A DNA stretch of 64,000 nt from Neocallimastix lanati (nom. inval.) (GCA_016946835.1 JACVTC010000132.1:1-64000), one strand, 5' to 3'. Shown: positions 36,066-49,960, counted from the first letter of the stretch. Notes: generated by a model not told the origin, from the letters alone. Made by a program: numbers and translations.

Positions 36066-37930
36066 TATTATTAATTATTATTTAAAAAAAATCAAATATA
36101 TATAAAGAAAGAATTAATAATATTTTTTTTTATAAAATTTTTTTTTAATAATTTTGTATATATGTAATTTCTTCTTTAAATAAAAATAAATTTATATTTA
36201 ATATAATTTTCAAATTTATACATTTATTAATGGTATATTTTCTTTTTATATTAAATTCAAAAATATTAAATATATATATGAACAAATAATAATAAAATTT
36301 TAAATACTTTTAAAAATGTTATTAATATATAAAATTATTTTTTTAATGGTTTTGATATTTTCTTTATATATTAATATTTAAATAAATATTATTTAATGAT
36401 TTATTATAATATAATTTATAATAGAAATAATTATATTTTGTGCAATAGTAATAATTACTTAATTATTATAATATAACAATTAAAATCTTAATATATTTAA
36501 TAAAATAATTTTAATATAATTACAAAAAAGTTAAAAATTATGAAATTAATTATAATTTTAAATATTAATTATAATAATAGTATAAAATGTCTTATTATTA
36601 CAAATTATATTTATAGATAATTAGAAATAAATTTTATAATCTTAATTTAATTCATAATTATATTTAAATATATATTATTATTATAATTTTTTTATTATTT
36701 CTAAATTTTTTATTTTTCATATTACATAATATTTATTTTTTTTATTGCTTATTTTTTTTTTTTAATTAATATAATTTTATATTTTTTTTTAATAATTAAA
36801 TTTTATTTATTATTATTTAAATATGAAAATAAATTGTAACATAAAATCATAAAAAAAAAAACAAAATAAGAAAAAAATAAAAACTAACAAAAAATTAAAT
36901 AATATTTTATTTATTTAATAATTTAAAACATTAATTAATAATTTTTATTATTCTAAATAATACTAAAAATACTTCTTTAAATATAAATATTCTAAATTAA
37001 CTTTTATATTATTTAAATCATTTCGATTATTTAATTTATATAAAAATATAAATAAATTTTATATAAATAAATAAACAGTTTATTTTTATTTAAAGGTTAC
37101 ATATTTTGAATATAATTATTATATAAAATTATTATTTATTATTAAATAATAAAAATATTAAATAAAATTATCTTTTTAATTTTCATTTAATTTAATTTTA
37201 ATAAAAATTATAATATTTTTAATATATATATTCCAAAAAATATTTTATATATTTATTATAATAAATATATAAAATATTTTTTGGAAATCCATTAAATCTA
37301 TAATAATTTAATTTAAATATACCATAAAATTGAATGAAAAATAACATTATAAACATTTCGAGCTAATATTTATTTTCGATTAAAATTAACAATTTTATAT
37401 ATATATATAATTTAATTTTTACATATATTTTTATATTATTATTTTATTTTTTTATAAATGAAATTACAATAATATATTTTTTATATATTTATCTATTATT
37501 TTATTCATTAATATATAAATATTATTTTTTATTTTTTTAAAAATAAATAAATTATATTAATTATAACTAATTATATATTTTCTATCAAATTAATCAAATA
37601 TTAATATATTTTAATAAATTTATTCAAAAAAAACATAATAATAATATAATTTTTTAATAATTATTTTGTATTTTTTTTACTTATATTATTTATTAAAAAT
37701 TTTTTTTTTTTATTTTTTTTAAATGATTAAATTTTATTTAAATGTTTATTTTTTTACTTTAAATTAGTGATTTTATTTATTAATATTTTGATAAAAAAAA
37801 TATTATTATTTAATTATTAGTATTTCAAAAATTATAATAATATTAAAGTTATATTTTTATAAAAATAAATTATAAAAATATTTATTTAATATTAACAAAA
37901 TATATATATTTATTTATTAGGTTTGCTTTG
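36066..37930. other. AT-rich DNA between gene and satellite
   Basis: Almost pure A/T, with no coding potential. It contains the 56-bp perfect palindrome listed separately. Confidence 0.7.
37231..37286. repeat. Perfect 56-bp palindrome without spacer
   Basis: Bases 37231-37258 and 37259-37286 are exact reverse complements, beginning ttccaaaaaatatttt and ending aaaatattttttggaa. The end bases (TTCC/GGAA) show the symmetry is not simply alternating A/T. It lies about 0.7 kb left of the first degenerate satellite units. Confidence 0.98.
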
Positions 37931-40900
37931 CAATTATATGTATTGTTCATTTTAATTTATTATATTTTATAAATATCAAGTAGACATAAAAGAAGTAAAG
38001 ATTATATATATAAAAAAAAAATATTTATTATATAAAAAAAATATTATTTTTTAATTAATAATAATTTTTGAAATTAAATATGTTAAGAATTTTAATTAAA
38101 AAATCTAATTATTTTTGTAAAATAAAAATAAATTTTAATTATTTTAAGTAAATTATAATATAATATATAATTTTATTTATTTCTTTTGTTTGATAATTTT
38201 AGGTTTTATATATTTAAAACTGTCATATCTAATAAATATTATTTAAATATAAATTAAGTAAACTTTATTTATATATATAAAAAAAAAAAATATTTGCTAT
38301 AATAAACAATAATATTAACTCGGTTATATTAAAAAATTTTATTAATAAATTAGGTAGAAATCTGAATAAAATATATATTTTTTTTCTTTTTTTTTTTTTA
38401 TCATATTATAAAATATAAATATAATATTTATTTTTATTTAATATTTTTGTTTATTATATATATGTATTATCTATTTAAATTATTATAATTAATAAATATT
38501 AAATAGATATAAAATAAATAAACTTTATTTATAATATAAATACAAATAATTATTTATTATAATAAATAATAATACTAATTCAGATATATAATAAAATGAT
38601 GGAAATAAATGAGGTAAGAATCTAAAAAAAAAAATAATTTTTTTTTTTTTATTCATGTTATAAAATAAATAAATAAAAAATAATATTATATAAATATATT
38701 TTTTTTTTTTACTTTTGTTTATTATATATATGTATTATCCATTTAAACATTTAAATTATTATATTTAATAAATATTAAACAGACATAAAATAAATAAACT
38801 TTATTTATAATATAAATACAAACAATTATTTATTATAATAAATAATAATACTAATTCAGATATATAATAAAATGATGGAAATAAAGGAGGTAAGAATCTA
38901 AAAAAAAAAAATTAATTTTTTTTTTTTTTTTATTCATATTATTAAATAAATAAATAAAAAATAACATTATATACCTTTTTTTTTTTATTTCTGTTTATTA
39001 TATATATGTATTATCCATTTAAACTATTATAATTAATAAATAATAAACAGATATAAAATAAATAAACTTTATTTATAATATAAATACAAACAGTTATTTA
39101 TTATAATAAATAATAATATGAATTGTGTTATATAATAAAATGATGGAAATAAACTATGTAAGAATCTAAAAAAAAAGATAATTTTTTTTTTTTTTTTTTA
39201 TCATATTAATAAAGTAAATTAATAAAAAAAACTTTATCTGTACTTCTTTTTTTTTTTTATTTTTGTTTTTTATATATATGTATTATTCAATTAATCTATT
39301 ATAAATTATAAATATTAAACAGACATAAAATAAATAAACTTTATTTATAATATAAATACAAACAATTATTTATTATAATAAATAATAATATGAATTGTGT
39401 TATATAATAAAATGATGGAAATAAATGAGGCAAGAAACTAAAAAAAAAACAATAAATTTTTTTTTTTTTTATTCATATTATTAAATAAATAAATAAAAAA
39501 TAACATTATATTCCTTTTTTTTTTATTTTTGTTTATTATATATGTATTATCCATTTAAACTAATATAATTAATAAATATTAAACAGACATAAAATAAATA
39601 AATTTTATTTATAATATAAATACAAACAATTATTTATTATAATAAATAATAATACTAATTCAGATATATTATAAAATGATGGAAATAAAGGAGGTAAGAA
39701 TCTAAAAAAAAAAAATTAAATTTTTTTTTTTTTTTTTATTCATATTATTAAATAAATAAATAAAAAATAATATTATATACCTTTTTTTTTTTTTTTATTT
39801 TTGTTTATTATATATGTATTATCCATTTAAACTAATATAATTAATACATAATAAACAGATATAAAATAAATAAACTTTATTTATTATAATAAATAATAAT
39901 ACTAATTCAGATATATAATAAAATGATGGAAATAAAGGAGGTAAGAATCTAAAAAAAAAAAATTAAATTTTTTTTTTTTTTTTTATTCATATTATTAAAT
40001 AAATAAATAAAAAATAACATTATATACCTTTTTTTTTTATTTCTGTTTATTATATATATGAATTATCCTTTTAATCTATTATAATTAATAAATAATAAAC
40101 AGATATAAAATAAATAAACTTTATTTATAATATTAATACAAAAAATTATTTATTTTTATAAATAATAATACTAATTCAGATATATAATAAAATGATGGAA
40201 ATAAATTATGTAAGAATCTAAAAAAAAAAAATTAATTTTTTTTTTTTTTTTTATTCATATTATTAAATAAATAAATAAAAAATAACTTTATCTGTATTTC
40301 TTTTTTTTTTTTTTTTTTTGTTTTTTATATATATGTATTATCCATTTAAACATTTAAATTATTATAATTAATAAATAATAAACAGATATAAAATAAATAA
40401 ACTTTATTTATAATATAAATACAAACAATTATTTATTATAATAAATAATAATATGAATTGTGTTATATAATAAAATGATGGAAATAAACTATGTAAGAAT
40501 CTAAAAAAAAAAATAATTTTTTTTTTTTTTTTTTTATCATATTAATAAAGTAAATTAATAAAAAAAACTTTATCTGTACTTCTTTTTTTTTTTTATTTTT
40601 GTTTTTTATATATATGTATTATTCAATTAATCTATTATAAATAATAAATATTAAACAGACATAAAATAAATAAACTTTATTTATAATATAAATACAAACA
40701 ATTATTTATTATAATAAATAATAATATAAATTATGTTATATAATAAAATGATGGAAATAAATGAGGTAAGAATCTAAAAAAAAAACAATAAATTTTTTTT
40801 TTTTTATTCATATTATTAAATAAATAAATAAAAAATAACATTATATACCTTTTTTTTTTTTTTTTTATTTTTGTTTATTATATATGTATTATCCATTTAA

Positions 40901-43900
40901 ACTAATATAATTAATAAATAATAAACAGATATAAAATAAATAAACTTTATTTATTATAATAAATAATAATACTAATACAGATATATAATAAAATGATGGA
41001 AATAAAGGATGTAAGAATCTAAAAAAAAAAAAATTAAATTTTTTTTTTTTTTTTTTTATTCATATTATTAAATAAATAAATAAAAAATAACATTATATAC
41101 CTTTTTTTTTTATTTCTGTTTATTATATATATGAATTATCCTTTTAATCTATTATAATAAATAAATAATAAACAGATATAAAATAAATAAACTTTATTTA
41201 TAATATAAATACAAACAATTATTTATTATAATAAATAATAATATGAATTGTGTTATATAATAAAATGATGGAAATAAACTATGTAAGAATCTAAAAAAAA
41301 AAATAATTTTTTTTTTTTTTTTTTTTTATCATATTAATAAAGTAAATTAATAAAAAAAACTTTATCTGTACTTCTTTTTTTTTTTATTTTTGTTTTTTAT
41401 ATATATGTATTATTCAATTAATCTATTATAAATAATAAATATTAAACAGACATAAAATAAATAAACTTTATTTATAATATAAATACAAACAATTATTTAT
41501 TATAATAAATAATAATATAAATTATGTTATATAATAAAATGATGGAAATAAATGAGGTAAGAATCTAAAAAAAAACAATAAATTTTTTTTTTTTTATTCA
41601 TATTATTAAATAAATAAATAAAAAATAACATTATATACCTTTTTTTTTTTTTTTTATTTTTGTTTATTATATATGTATTATCCATTTAAACTAATATAAT
41701 TAATAAATAATAAACAGATATAAAATAAATAAACTTTATTTATTATAATAAATAATAATACTAATACAGATATATAATAAAATGATGGAAATAAAGGATG
41801 TAAGAATCTAAAAAAAAAAAATTAAATTTTTTTTTTTTTTTTTTTATTCATATTATTAAATAAATAAATAAAAAATAACATTATATACCTTTTTTTTTTA
41901 TTTCTGTTTATTATATATATGAATTATCCTTTTAATCTATTATAATAAATAAATAATAAACAGATATAAAATAAATAAACTTTATTTATAATATAAATAC
42001 AAACAATTATTTATTATAATAAATAATAATATGAATTGTGTTATATAATAAAATGATGGAAATAAACTATGTAAGAATCTAAAAAAAAAAAATAATTTTT
42101 TTTTTTTTTATTTTTATCATATTAATAAAGTAAATTAATAAAAAAAACTTTATCTGTACTTCTTTTTTTTTTTATTTTTGTTTTTTATATATATGTATTA
42201 TTCAATTAATCTATTATAAATAATAAATATTAAACAGACATAAAATAAATAAACTTTATTTATAATATAAATACAAAAATTATTTATTATAATAAATAAT
42301 AATACTAATTCAGATATAAAATAAAATGATGGAAATAAAGGAGGTAAGAATCTAAAAAAAAAAATTAAATTTTTTTTTTTTTTTTTATTCATATTATTAA
42401 ATAAATAAATAAAAAATAACTTTATCTGTATTTCTTTTTTTTTTTTTTTTTTTTTTTTATATATATGTATTATTCAATTAATCTATTATAATTAATAAAT
42501 ATTAAACAGACATAAAATAAATAAACTTTATTTATAATATAAATACAAACAATTATTTATTATAATAAATAATAATACTAATTCAGATATATAATAAAAT
42601 GATGGAAATAAAGGAGGTAAGAATCTAAAAAAAAAAAATTAAATTTTTTTTTTTTTTTTTATTCATATTATTAAATAAATAAATAAAAAATAACTTTATC
42701 TGTATTTCTTTTTTTTTTTTTTTTTTTTGTTTTTTATATATATGTATTATTCAATTAATCTATTATAATTAATAAATATTAAACAGACATAAAATAAATA
42801 AACTTTATTTATAATATAAATACAAAAATTATTTATTATAATAAATAATAATACTAATTCAGATATATAATAAAATGATGGAAATAAAGGAGGTAAGAAT
42901 CTAAAAAAAAAAAAAAATTAAATTTTTTTTTTTTTTTTTATTCATATTATTAAATAAATAAATAAAAAATAACATTATATACCTCTTTTTTTTTTATTTT
43001 TGTTTATTATATATGTATTATCCATTTAAACTAATATAATTAATAAATAATAAACAGATATAAAATAAATAAACTTTATTTATTATAATAAATAATAATA
43101 CTAATACAGATATATAATAAAATGATGGAAATAAAGGATGTAAGAATCTAAAAAAAAAAAATTAAATTTTTTTTTTTTTTTTTTTATTCATATTATTAAA
43201 TAAATAAATAAAAAATAACATTATATACCTCTTTTTTTTTTATTTTTGTTTATTATATATGTATTATCCATTTAAACTAATATAATTAATAAATAATAAA
43301 CAGATATATAATAAATAAACTTTATTTATAATATAAATACAAAAATTATTTATTATAATAAATAATAATACTAATTCAGATATATAATAAAATGATGGAA
43401 ATAAAGGAGGTAAGAATCTAAAAAAAAAAAAAATTAAATTTTTTTTTTTTTTTTTATTCATATTATTAAATAAATAAATAAAAAATAACTTTATCTGTAT
43501 TTCTTTTTTTTTTTTTTTTTTGTTTTTTATATATATGTATTATTCAATTAATCTATTATAATTAATAAATAATAAACAGATATAAAATAAATAAACTTTA
43601 TTTATAATATTAATACAAAAAATTATTTATTTTAATAAATAATAATACTAATTCAGATATATAATAAAATGATGGAAATAAATTATGTAAGAATCTAAAA
43701 AAAAAAATAATTTTTTTTTTTTTATTCATATTATTTAATAAATAAATAAAAAATAACATTATATACCTCTTTTTTTTTTTATTTTTGTTTATTATATATG
43801 TATTATCCATTTAAACTAATATAATTAATAAATAATAAACAGATATATAATAAATAAACTTTATAATATTAATACAAAAAATTATTTATTTTAATAAATA

Positions 43901-46735
43901 ATAATACTAATTCAGATATATAATAAAATGATGGAAATAAAGGAGGTAAGAATCTAAAAAAAAAAAAAATTAAATTTTTTTTTTTTTTTTTATTCATATT
44001 ATTAAATAAATAAATAAAAAATAACATTATATACCTCTTTTTTTTTTATTTTTGTTTATTATATATGTATTATCCATTTAAACTAATATAATTAATAAAT
44101 AATAAACAGATATAAAATAAATAAACTTTATTTATTATAATAAATAATAATACTAATTCAGATATATAATAAAATGATGGAAATAAAGGAGGTAAGAATC
44201 TAAAAAAAAAAAAAATTAAATTTTTTTTTTTTTTTTTATTCATATTATTAAATAAATAAATAAAAAATAACTTTATCTGTATTTCTTTTTTTTTTTTTTT
44301 TTTGTTTTTTATATATATGTATTATTCAATTAATCTATTATAATTAATAAATAATAAACAGATATAAAATAAATAAACTTTATTTATAATATTAATACAA
44401 AAAATTATTTATTTTAATAAATAATAATACTAATTCAGATATATAATAAAATGATGGAAATAAATTATGTAAGAATCTAAAAAAAAAAATAATTTTTTTT
44501 TTTTTATTCATATTATTTAATAAATAAATAAAAAATAACATTATATACCTCTTTTTTTTTTTATTTTTATTTATTATATATGTATTATCCATTTAAACTA
44601 ATATAATTAATAAATAATAAACAGATATATAATAAATAAACTTTATAATATTAATACAAAAAATTATTTATTTTAATAAATAATAATACTAATTCAGATA
44701 TATAATAAAATGATGGAAATAAAGGAGGTAAGAATCTAAAAAAAAAAAAAATTAAATTTTTTTTTTTTTTTTTATTCATATTATTAAATAAATAAATAAA
44801 AAATAACATTATATACCTCTTTTTTTTTTATTTTTGTTTATTATATATGTATTATCCATTTAAACTAATATAATTAATAAATAATAAACAGATATAAAAT
44901 AAATAAACTTTATTTATTATAATAAATAATAATACTAATACAGATATATAATAAAATGATGGAAATAAAGGATGTAAGAATCTAAAAAAAAAAAATTAAA
45001 TTTTTTTTTTTTTTTTTTTATTCATATTATTAAATAAATAAATAAAAAATAACATTATATACCTCTTTTTTTTTTATTTTTGTTTATTATATATGTATTA
45101 TCCATTTAAACTAATATAATTAATAAATAATAAACAGATATATAATAAATAAACTTTATTTATAATATAAATAAAAAAATTATTTATTATAATAAATAAT
45201 AATACTAATTCAGATATATAATAAAATGATGGAAATAAAGGAGGTAAGAATCTAAAAAAAAAAAAAATTAAATTTTTTTTTTTTTTTTTATTCATATTAT
45301 TAAATAAATAAATAAAAAATAACTTTATCTGTATTTCTTTTTTTTTTTTTTTTTTGTTTTTTATATATATGTATTATTCAATTAATCTATTATAATTAAT
45401 AAATAATAAACAGATATAAAATAAATAAACTTTATTTATAATATTAATACAAAAAATTATTTATTTTAATAAATAATAATACTAATTCAGATATATAATA
45501 AAATGATGGAAATAAATTATGTAAGAATCTAAAAAAAAAAATAATTTTTTTTTTTTTATTCATATTATTTAATAAATAAATAAAAAATAACATTATATAC
45601 CTCTTTTTTTTTTTTATTTTTGTTTATTATATATGTATTATCCATTTAAACTAATATAATTAATAAATAATAAACAGATATATAATAAATAAACTTTATA
45701 ATATTAATACAAAAAATTATTTATTTTAATAAATAATAATACTAATTCAGATATATAATAAAATGATGGAAATAAAGGAGGTAAGAATCTAAAAAAAAAA
45801 AATTAAATTTTTTTTTTTTTTTTTTATTCATATTATTAAATAAATAAATAAAAAATAACTTTATATACCTTTTTTTTTTTTTTTTATTTTTGTTTATTAT
45901 ATATGTATTATCCATTTAAACTAATATAATTAATAAATAATAAACAGATATAAAATAAATAAACTTTATTTATTATAATAAATAATAATACTAATTCAGA
46001 TATATAATAAAATGATGGAAATAAATTATGTAAGAATCTAAAAAAAAAAATAATTTTTTTTTTTTTATTCATATTATTTAATAAATAAATAAAAAATAAC
46101 ATTATATACCTCTTTTTTTTTTATTTTTGTTTATTATATATGTATTATCCATTTAAACTAATATAATTAATAAATAATAAACAGATATATAATAAATAAA
46201 CTTTATAATATTAATACAAAAAATTATTTATTATAATAAATAATAATAATAATTCAGATATATAATAAAATGATGGAAATAAATGAGGTAAGAATCTAAA
46301 AAAAAAAAATTAAATTTTTTTTTTTTTTTTTATTCATATTATAAAATAAATAAATAAAAAATAACATTATATACCTTTTTTTTTTTATTTCTGTTTATTA
46401 TATATATGTATTATCCATTTAAACTATTATAATTAATAAATAATAAACAAATATAAAATAAATAAACTTTATTTATAATATTAATACAAAAAATTATTTA
46501 TTATAATAAATAATAATATGAATTGTGTTATATAATAAAATGATGGAAATAAATGAGGTAAGAATCTAAAAAAAAAAACAATAAATTTTTTTTTTTTTTA
46601 TTCATATTATTAAATAAATAAATAAAAAATAACATTATATACCTTTTTTTTTTTTTTTTTTTTTGTTTATTATATATATGTATTATTAATTTTGTATATT
46701 ATAATTAATAAATATTAAATAAAAATATTAAAAAT
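37930..46735 (+). repeat. ~265-bp tandem satellite array, 31 counted units
   Basis: Counting the conserved atgatggaaataaa gives 31 units from 38596 to 46540, spaced 243-283 bp (mean about 265). Each unit has, in order: a T-tract, gtttattatatatatg, taataaacagatataaaat, a palindrome centred on ttataataa, ctaattcagatatata, the conserved box ending gtaagaatctaa, an A-tract, a T-tract and ttcatattattaaataa. Short units (~246 bp) lack about 25 bp before the palindrome. Two or more diverged units lie left of the first counted one (about 37930-38380). The right edge, near 46735, is abrupt. A centromeric or heterochromatic role is possible but not shown. Confidence 0.97.
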
Positions 46736-47572
46736 AATAATGTATTATACCATTATTTTATTTTATTTTGTGTTTTATTTTTGTTTATTTTTTTATCTTT
46801 TTTTTTATTATTTTATTACATGTATCATGTAATCAATTATTTAATTAATAAAAATGAAACAAGTTTGCTGCCGTTAAAAAAAAAAAATAAAAAATAAAAA
46901 AAAAAAAAAAATATTTAAATAAAAATAATTAAAAAAAATTAAGTTTATGGTATCGTTCAAAAATCGTAAACATATATTAAAATTTATTAATTTATAATTA
47001 TTAAAAGTTTGTTTTAAATTTATGTTTGGATAATAAAATAAATGAAGTAATAATTACGAATAAATTAATTCATAATATTTTAATAATTACTTTTAAAAAA
47101 TTATGAAAAATTTTTATTTAATTTCCATAATAAAATTTATAATAAGAAATAAATAAGTTATTTTAAATAAATTGAAGAAAATTAATTAAAATAATTATAT
47201 TTAAATTTAAATAAATAAAAATTTTTCAATAATAATAGTTTTTGGTATTAATATAATATTAAACTATAATATATTATTGCTTTTATTTTTATTCTTTTAT
47301 TTTTATTTATTTAATTATTAATAAAAATTACAGAAATATAAATATTTATAATTTATTTATTACATTAAGTATTTAAATATTAAATTTTTTTATTTTATAT
47401 TTATATAAAAGTTACAAATTTATGTATATTATAATTATATTATTATAGTTAAAATAAAAATAAAATAAAAATACATTATATATAATATAAACAATTTATT
47501 AAAATAAAATTACAATATTTTAAAATTTTTTTAAATATTAATCTAAAATTTTTATTTTTTTATTTTAAATCA
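46736..47572. other. AT-rich DNA right of the satellite
   Basis: Low-complexity A/T sequence with A-runs at about 46876-46911. It contains a few less simple bases (gtttgctgccgtt near 46863). No gene; it serves as the downstream region of the minus-strand ankyrin-type gene. Confidence 0.6.
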
Positions 47573-48730
47573 TTAATTAAATGCTTTATCATTCGAATTT
47601 TTATTAAAAAAAGTGTTTTGAAGAATATAAACCACTGGTGATGAAGCATTACATTCATTTATTAATTTTAAAATATCATTCTTGTTTGAATATAAACAAT
47701 TTAGAATATAATTATTCTTCTTTAAAAATGCTTCCAATTTTAAAGTATCATTATTTTTTATTAATTGAATCATTTTTAATTTTTTATTTTTTATTATGGT
47801 TTCATTTTCATTAATTGCGTATTCTTTACTAAATGGTAAAATGTTGTCATTGTTAATAATAAAATTAAAAAAATCATACAATGGTTTTTTATTAAAGTTT
47901 CTGTCAAAATAATTTAAATAAAAAAGAATAAAATCTTTAAATGATGTAGTTTTTGATGTATCATAGTATTTAAAAAGATATTCAACTTTTCGATATTCTT
48001 TCTTGTCTAGATATTCTAAATATAAATTTCGTGGTATTTCAACTTTATTTTTTTCACAATTAATAATATGATTGAAGTTTCTTTTGGAAATTCCATTTTT
48101 ATTTTTGTATAAATTAAGAAGATTTTTTATAAAATTTATATCAAATACGTAATTTTCTAAGCACATTTTGATATATTTGAATTCAAAATTACTGAGTCGT
48201 TCAATTTTAAATTTTTTTAAGGTAAATCCATTTTTCAAAAGAAAATTTAATTTTTTTGTTGTTAATGAATTTTCCTCTCTTAATATTTCTAAAATATTTT
48301 TACCATTTACTCTATAGTAAATATCAGCTCCTTTTTCGATTAAAAATTTTATAATTTGAAAATTAGAATTCTCTAATGATACTAAAAGTGGAGATTTTTT
48401 ATAATTATTTCTTTCTAATAACTCTTTTGAATTATTTATATCATTTATTTCTTTGTTATTAATTATATCATATATATAATATAAATATTTAACTTCATAA
48501 TTTAGAGTTTTATAGTTACAATTATTAAATATTAATTTTACAATATCTAATGAGCAATTTAAACTTAAAGCTATAATAAGTAAATCAAAATTAGTACTAT
48601 TTAAAAAATAAAGAGGAATTTTTATATTATTTATAAAATCTTTTAATTTATTAATACTATTAGTCTGAAGTAATTCTAAAACTAATATTTGTTTTTCTGT
48701 AAGGATTTCTTCAGTTTCTATTCTTTTCAT
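47573..48730 (-). CDS. Ankyrin-type repeat protein B
   Basis: Intact 385-residue protein, paralogue of the plus-strand gene at 34983-36065. Residues 15-75 carry the shared helical block (I-P-L-Y-F-L, N-F-D-L-L, C-S-L-D-I-V-K-L-I-F). The clearest ankyrin-like unit is about 112-142 (S-P-L-L-V-S-L-E, then I-I-K-F-L-I-E-K-G-A-D-I). A second helical unit follows with L-N-F-L-L-K-N-G-F-T-L. The C-terminus (about 325-385) restarts an N-terminal-like pattern (M-I-Q-L-I-K-N-N-D-T-L-K-L-E-A-F-L), so the protein may hold one and a half copies of the module. There is no signal peptide or membrane segment, so it is likely intracellular. It points toward the satellite. Confidence 0.9.
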   Translation of the reverse strand: MKRIETEEILTEKQILVLELLQTNSINKLKDFINNIKIPLYFLNSTNFDLLIIALSLNCSLDIVKLIFNNCNYKTLNYEVKYLYYIYDIINNKEINDINNSKELLERNNYKKSPLLVSLENSNFQIIKFLIEKGADIYYRVNGKNILEILREENSLTTKKLNFLLKNGFTLKKFKIERLSNFEFKYIKMCLENYVFDINFIKNLLNLYKNKNGISKRNFNHIINCEKNKVEIPRNLYLEYLDKKEYRKVEYLFKYYDTSKTTSFKDFILFYLNYFDRNFNKKPLYDFFNFIINNDNILPFSKEYAINENETIIKNKKLKMIQLIKNNDTLKLEAFLKKNNYILNCLYSNKNDILKLINECNASSPVVYILQNTFFNKNSNDKAFN

Positions 48731-48897
48731 TATATAAATAATAATATTAATTCTTAATTTGATTTTATTTTTTAAAAAAAAATATTAATTATATATTATT
48801 TTTAAATAAAATTAAAATATTTCTATATATAATAATAAAAAAAATATAAAATATAAAATAAATATAAAAAAAAATATAAAAAAAATATAAAAAAGAT

Positions 48898-48935
<38 letters not shown>

Positions 48936-49540
48936 TTAAAATATAAAACTTTGATTGAATTAAATTTTTAAAATTCTTTTAAAATAAAATAATTACTTCC
49001 AATATAAAATATTTTTTTTATATTATTCCTCATATTAAATAATATATTTTTTAATATTATAAATAAAATTTTAATAATAAATTTATAATTAATTACAATT
49101 ATATTATTAATAAAAAAAAACTTTATTAACTTTAATTTTTTAAAAAGCAAAAAATATTAATATTAAATAATTTTCTTTTAAATACTTAATTAAATATTTA
49201 TTTACTTTTAAATATCATTTAAATAATTAATTAAATTAATAATACATTATAAATTAATTTATTAATAAATTTAGAACTTTTATAATTTAAATTCTGATAT
49301 TAATGTTTTATTGCTTATTATAATAATAAAATATAATTTGAACAAATAAAAATTATCAACAATAATTTATAAATTTAATTTATAATAACATATTGAATTT
49401 ATCCTATCAATTATACATTTATTAGTTATGTTATTAAAATTGATTTAGAAAGCAATAAATATATATATTTATATTTAAATCATGAAAATATATATTTATT
49501 GAAGAATTTTTATTATTCAAATCTGGGAACATTTACAAAA
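48731..49540. other. AT-rich upstream region with A-rich/T35 tract
   Basis: A-rich sequence with repeated aatataaaa (about 48837-48890) runs directly into 35 consecutive T residues (48900-48934). A short hydrophobic minus-strand frame (48968-49150) is not convincing. Confidence 0.7.
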
Positions 49541-49960
49541 TTCTAGTGGTGATGACATCCAATAAAAGAAGTGCCTATTTTGGCCTCTTCTTTCCTTGAA
49601 GATTTGTCTAAATATCTATTAAACTCGAGATTATAAGTTTTAATATCTCCAACTCATTTTTGCTTGATAGTTTTTATCCTTTGATTAGAAAGAAGAATAA
49701 ATGGTAATCACTTTAGATTTATTCATTCTTACTATGAAATTATCGTATTTGAATAAACAAGAATTTTAATTTTACATAAGAGAAGCTAATCAATTCATCT
49801 TATTTCCATACAATCTGGAGATAACATAAAATTACTTTATTTTCATCATTTTCGAATTTTATTGATTTTTAATTAATATTGAATTATTTTTTTCTAATTC
49901 ATATAAATAGCACATGTTATTTGCAAAATCATCTTTAAAAGCTACGTTGTTAAAATTTGA
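49541..49960 (-). pseudogene. Possible gene relic, unknown
   Basis: Minus-strand translation gives blocks such as F-K-D-D-F-A-N-N-M-C-Y-L-Y-E-L-E and F-K-Y-D-N-F-I-V-R-M-N-K-S-K-V-I, with stops and frameshifts between. GC is higher than the flanks. It may be an old host gene or transposon fragment. Confidence 0.25.

Noticed and set aside
42198-46102. Recurring minus-strand 64-66-codon frames (M-N-K-K-K-K-K-N-L-I)
   Set aside because: They are created by the satellite's A- and T-tracts and vary in presence with run length. Useful only as markers of recent duplication.
38596-46540. CRISPR array or splice-site array (gaggtaag looks like a 5' splice site)
   Set aside because: Whole units repeat, without unique spacers, in a eukaryotic context. 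The splice-like motif has no matching exons.
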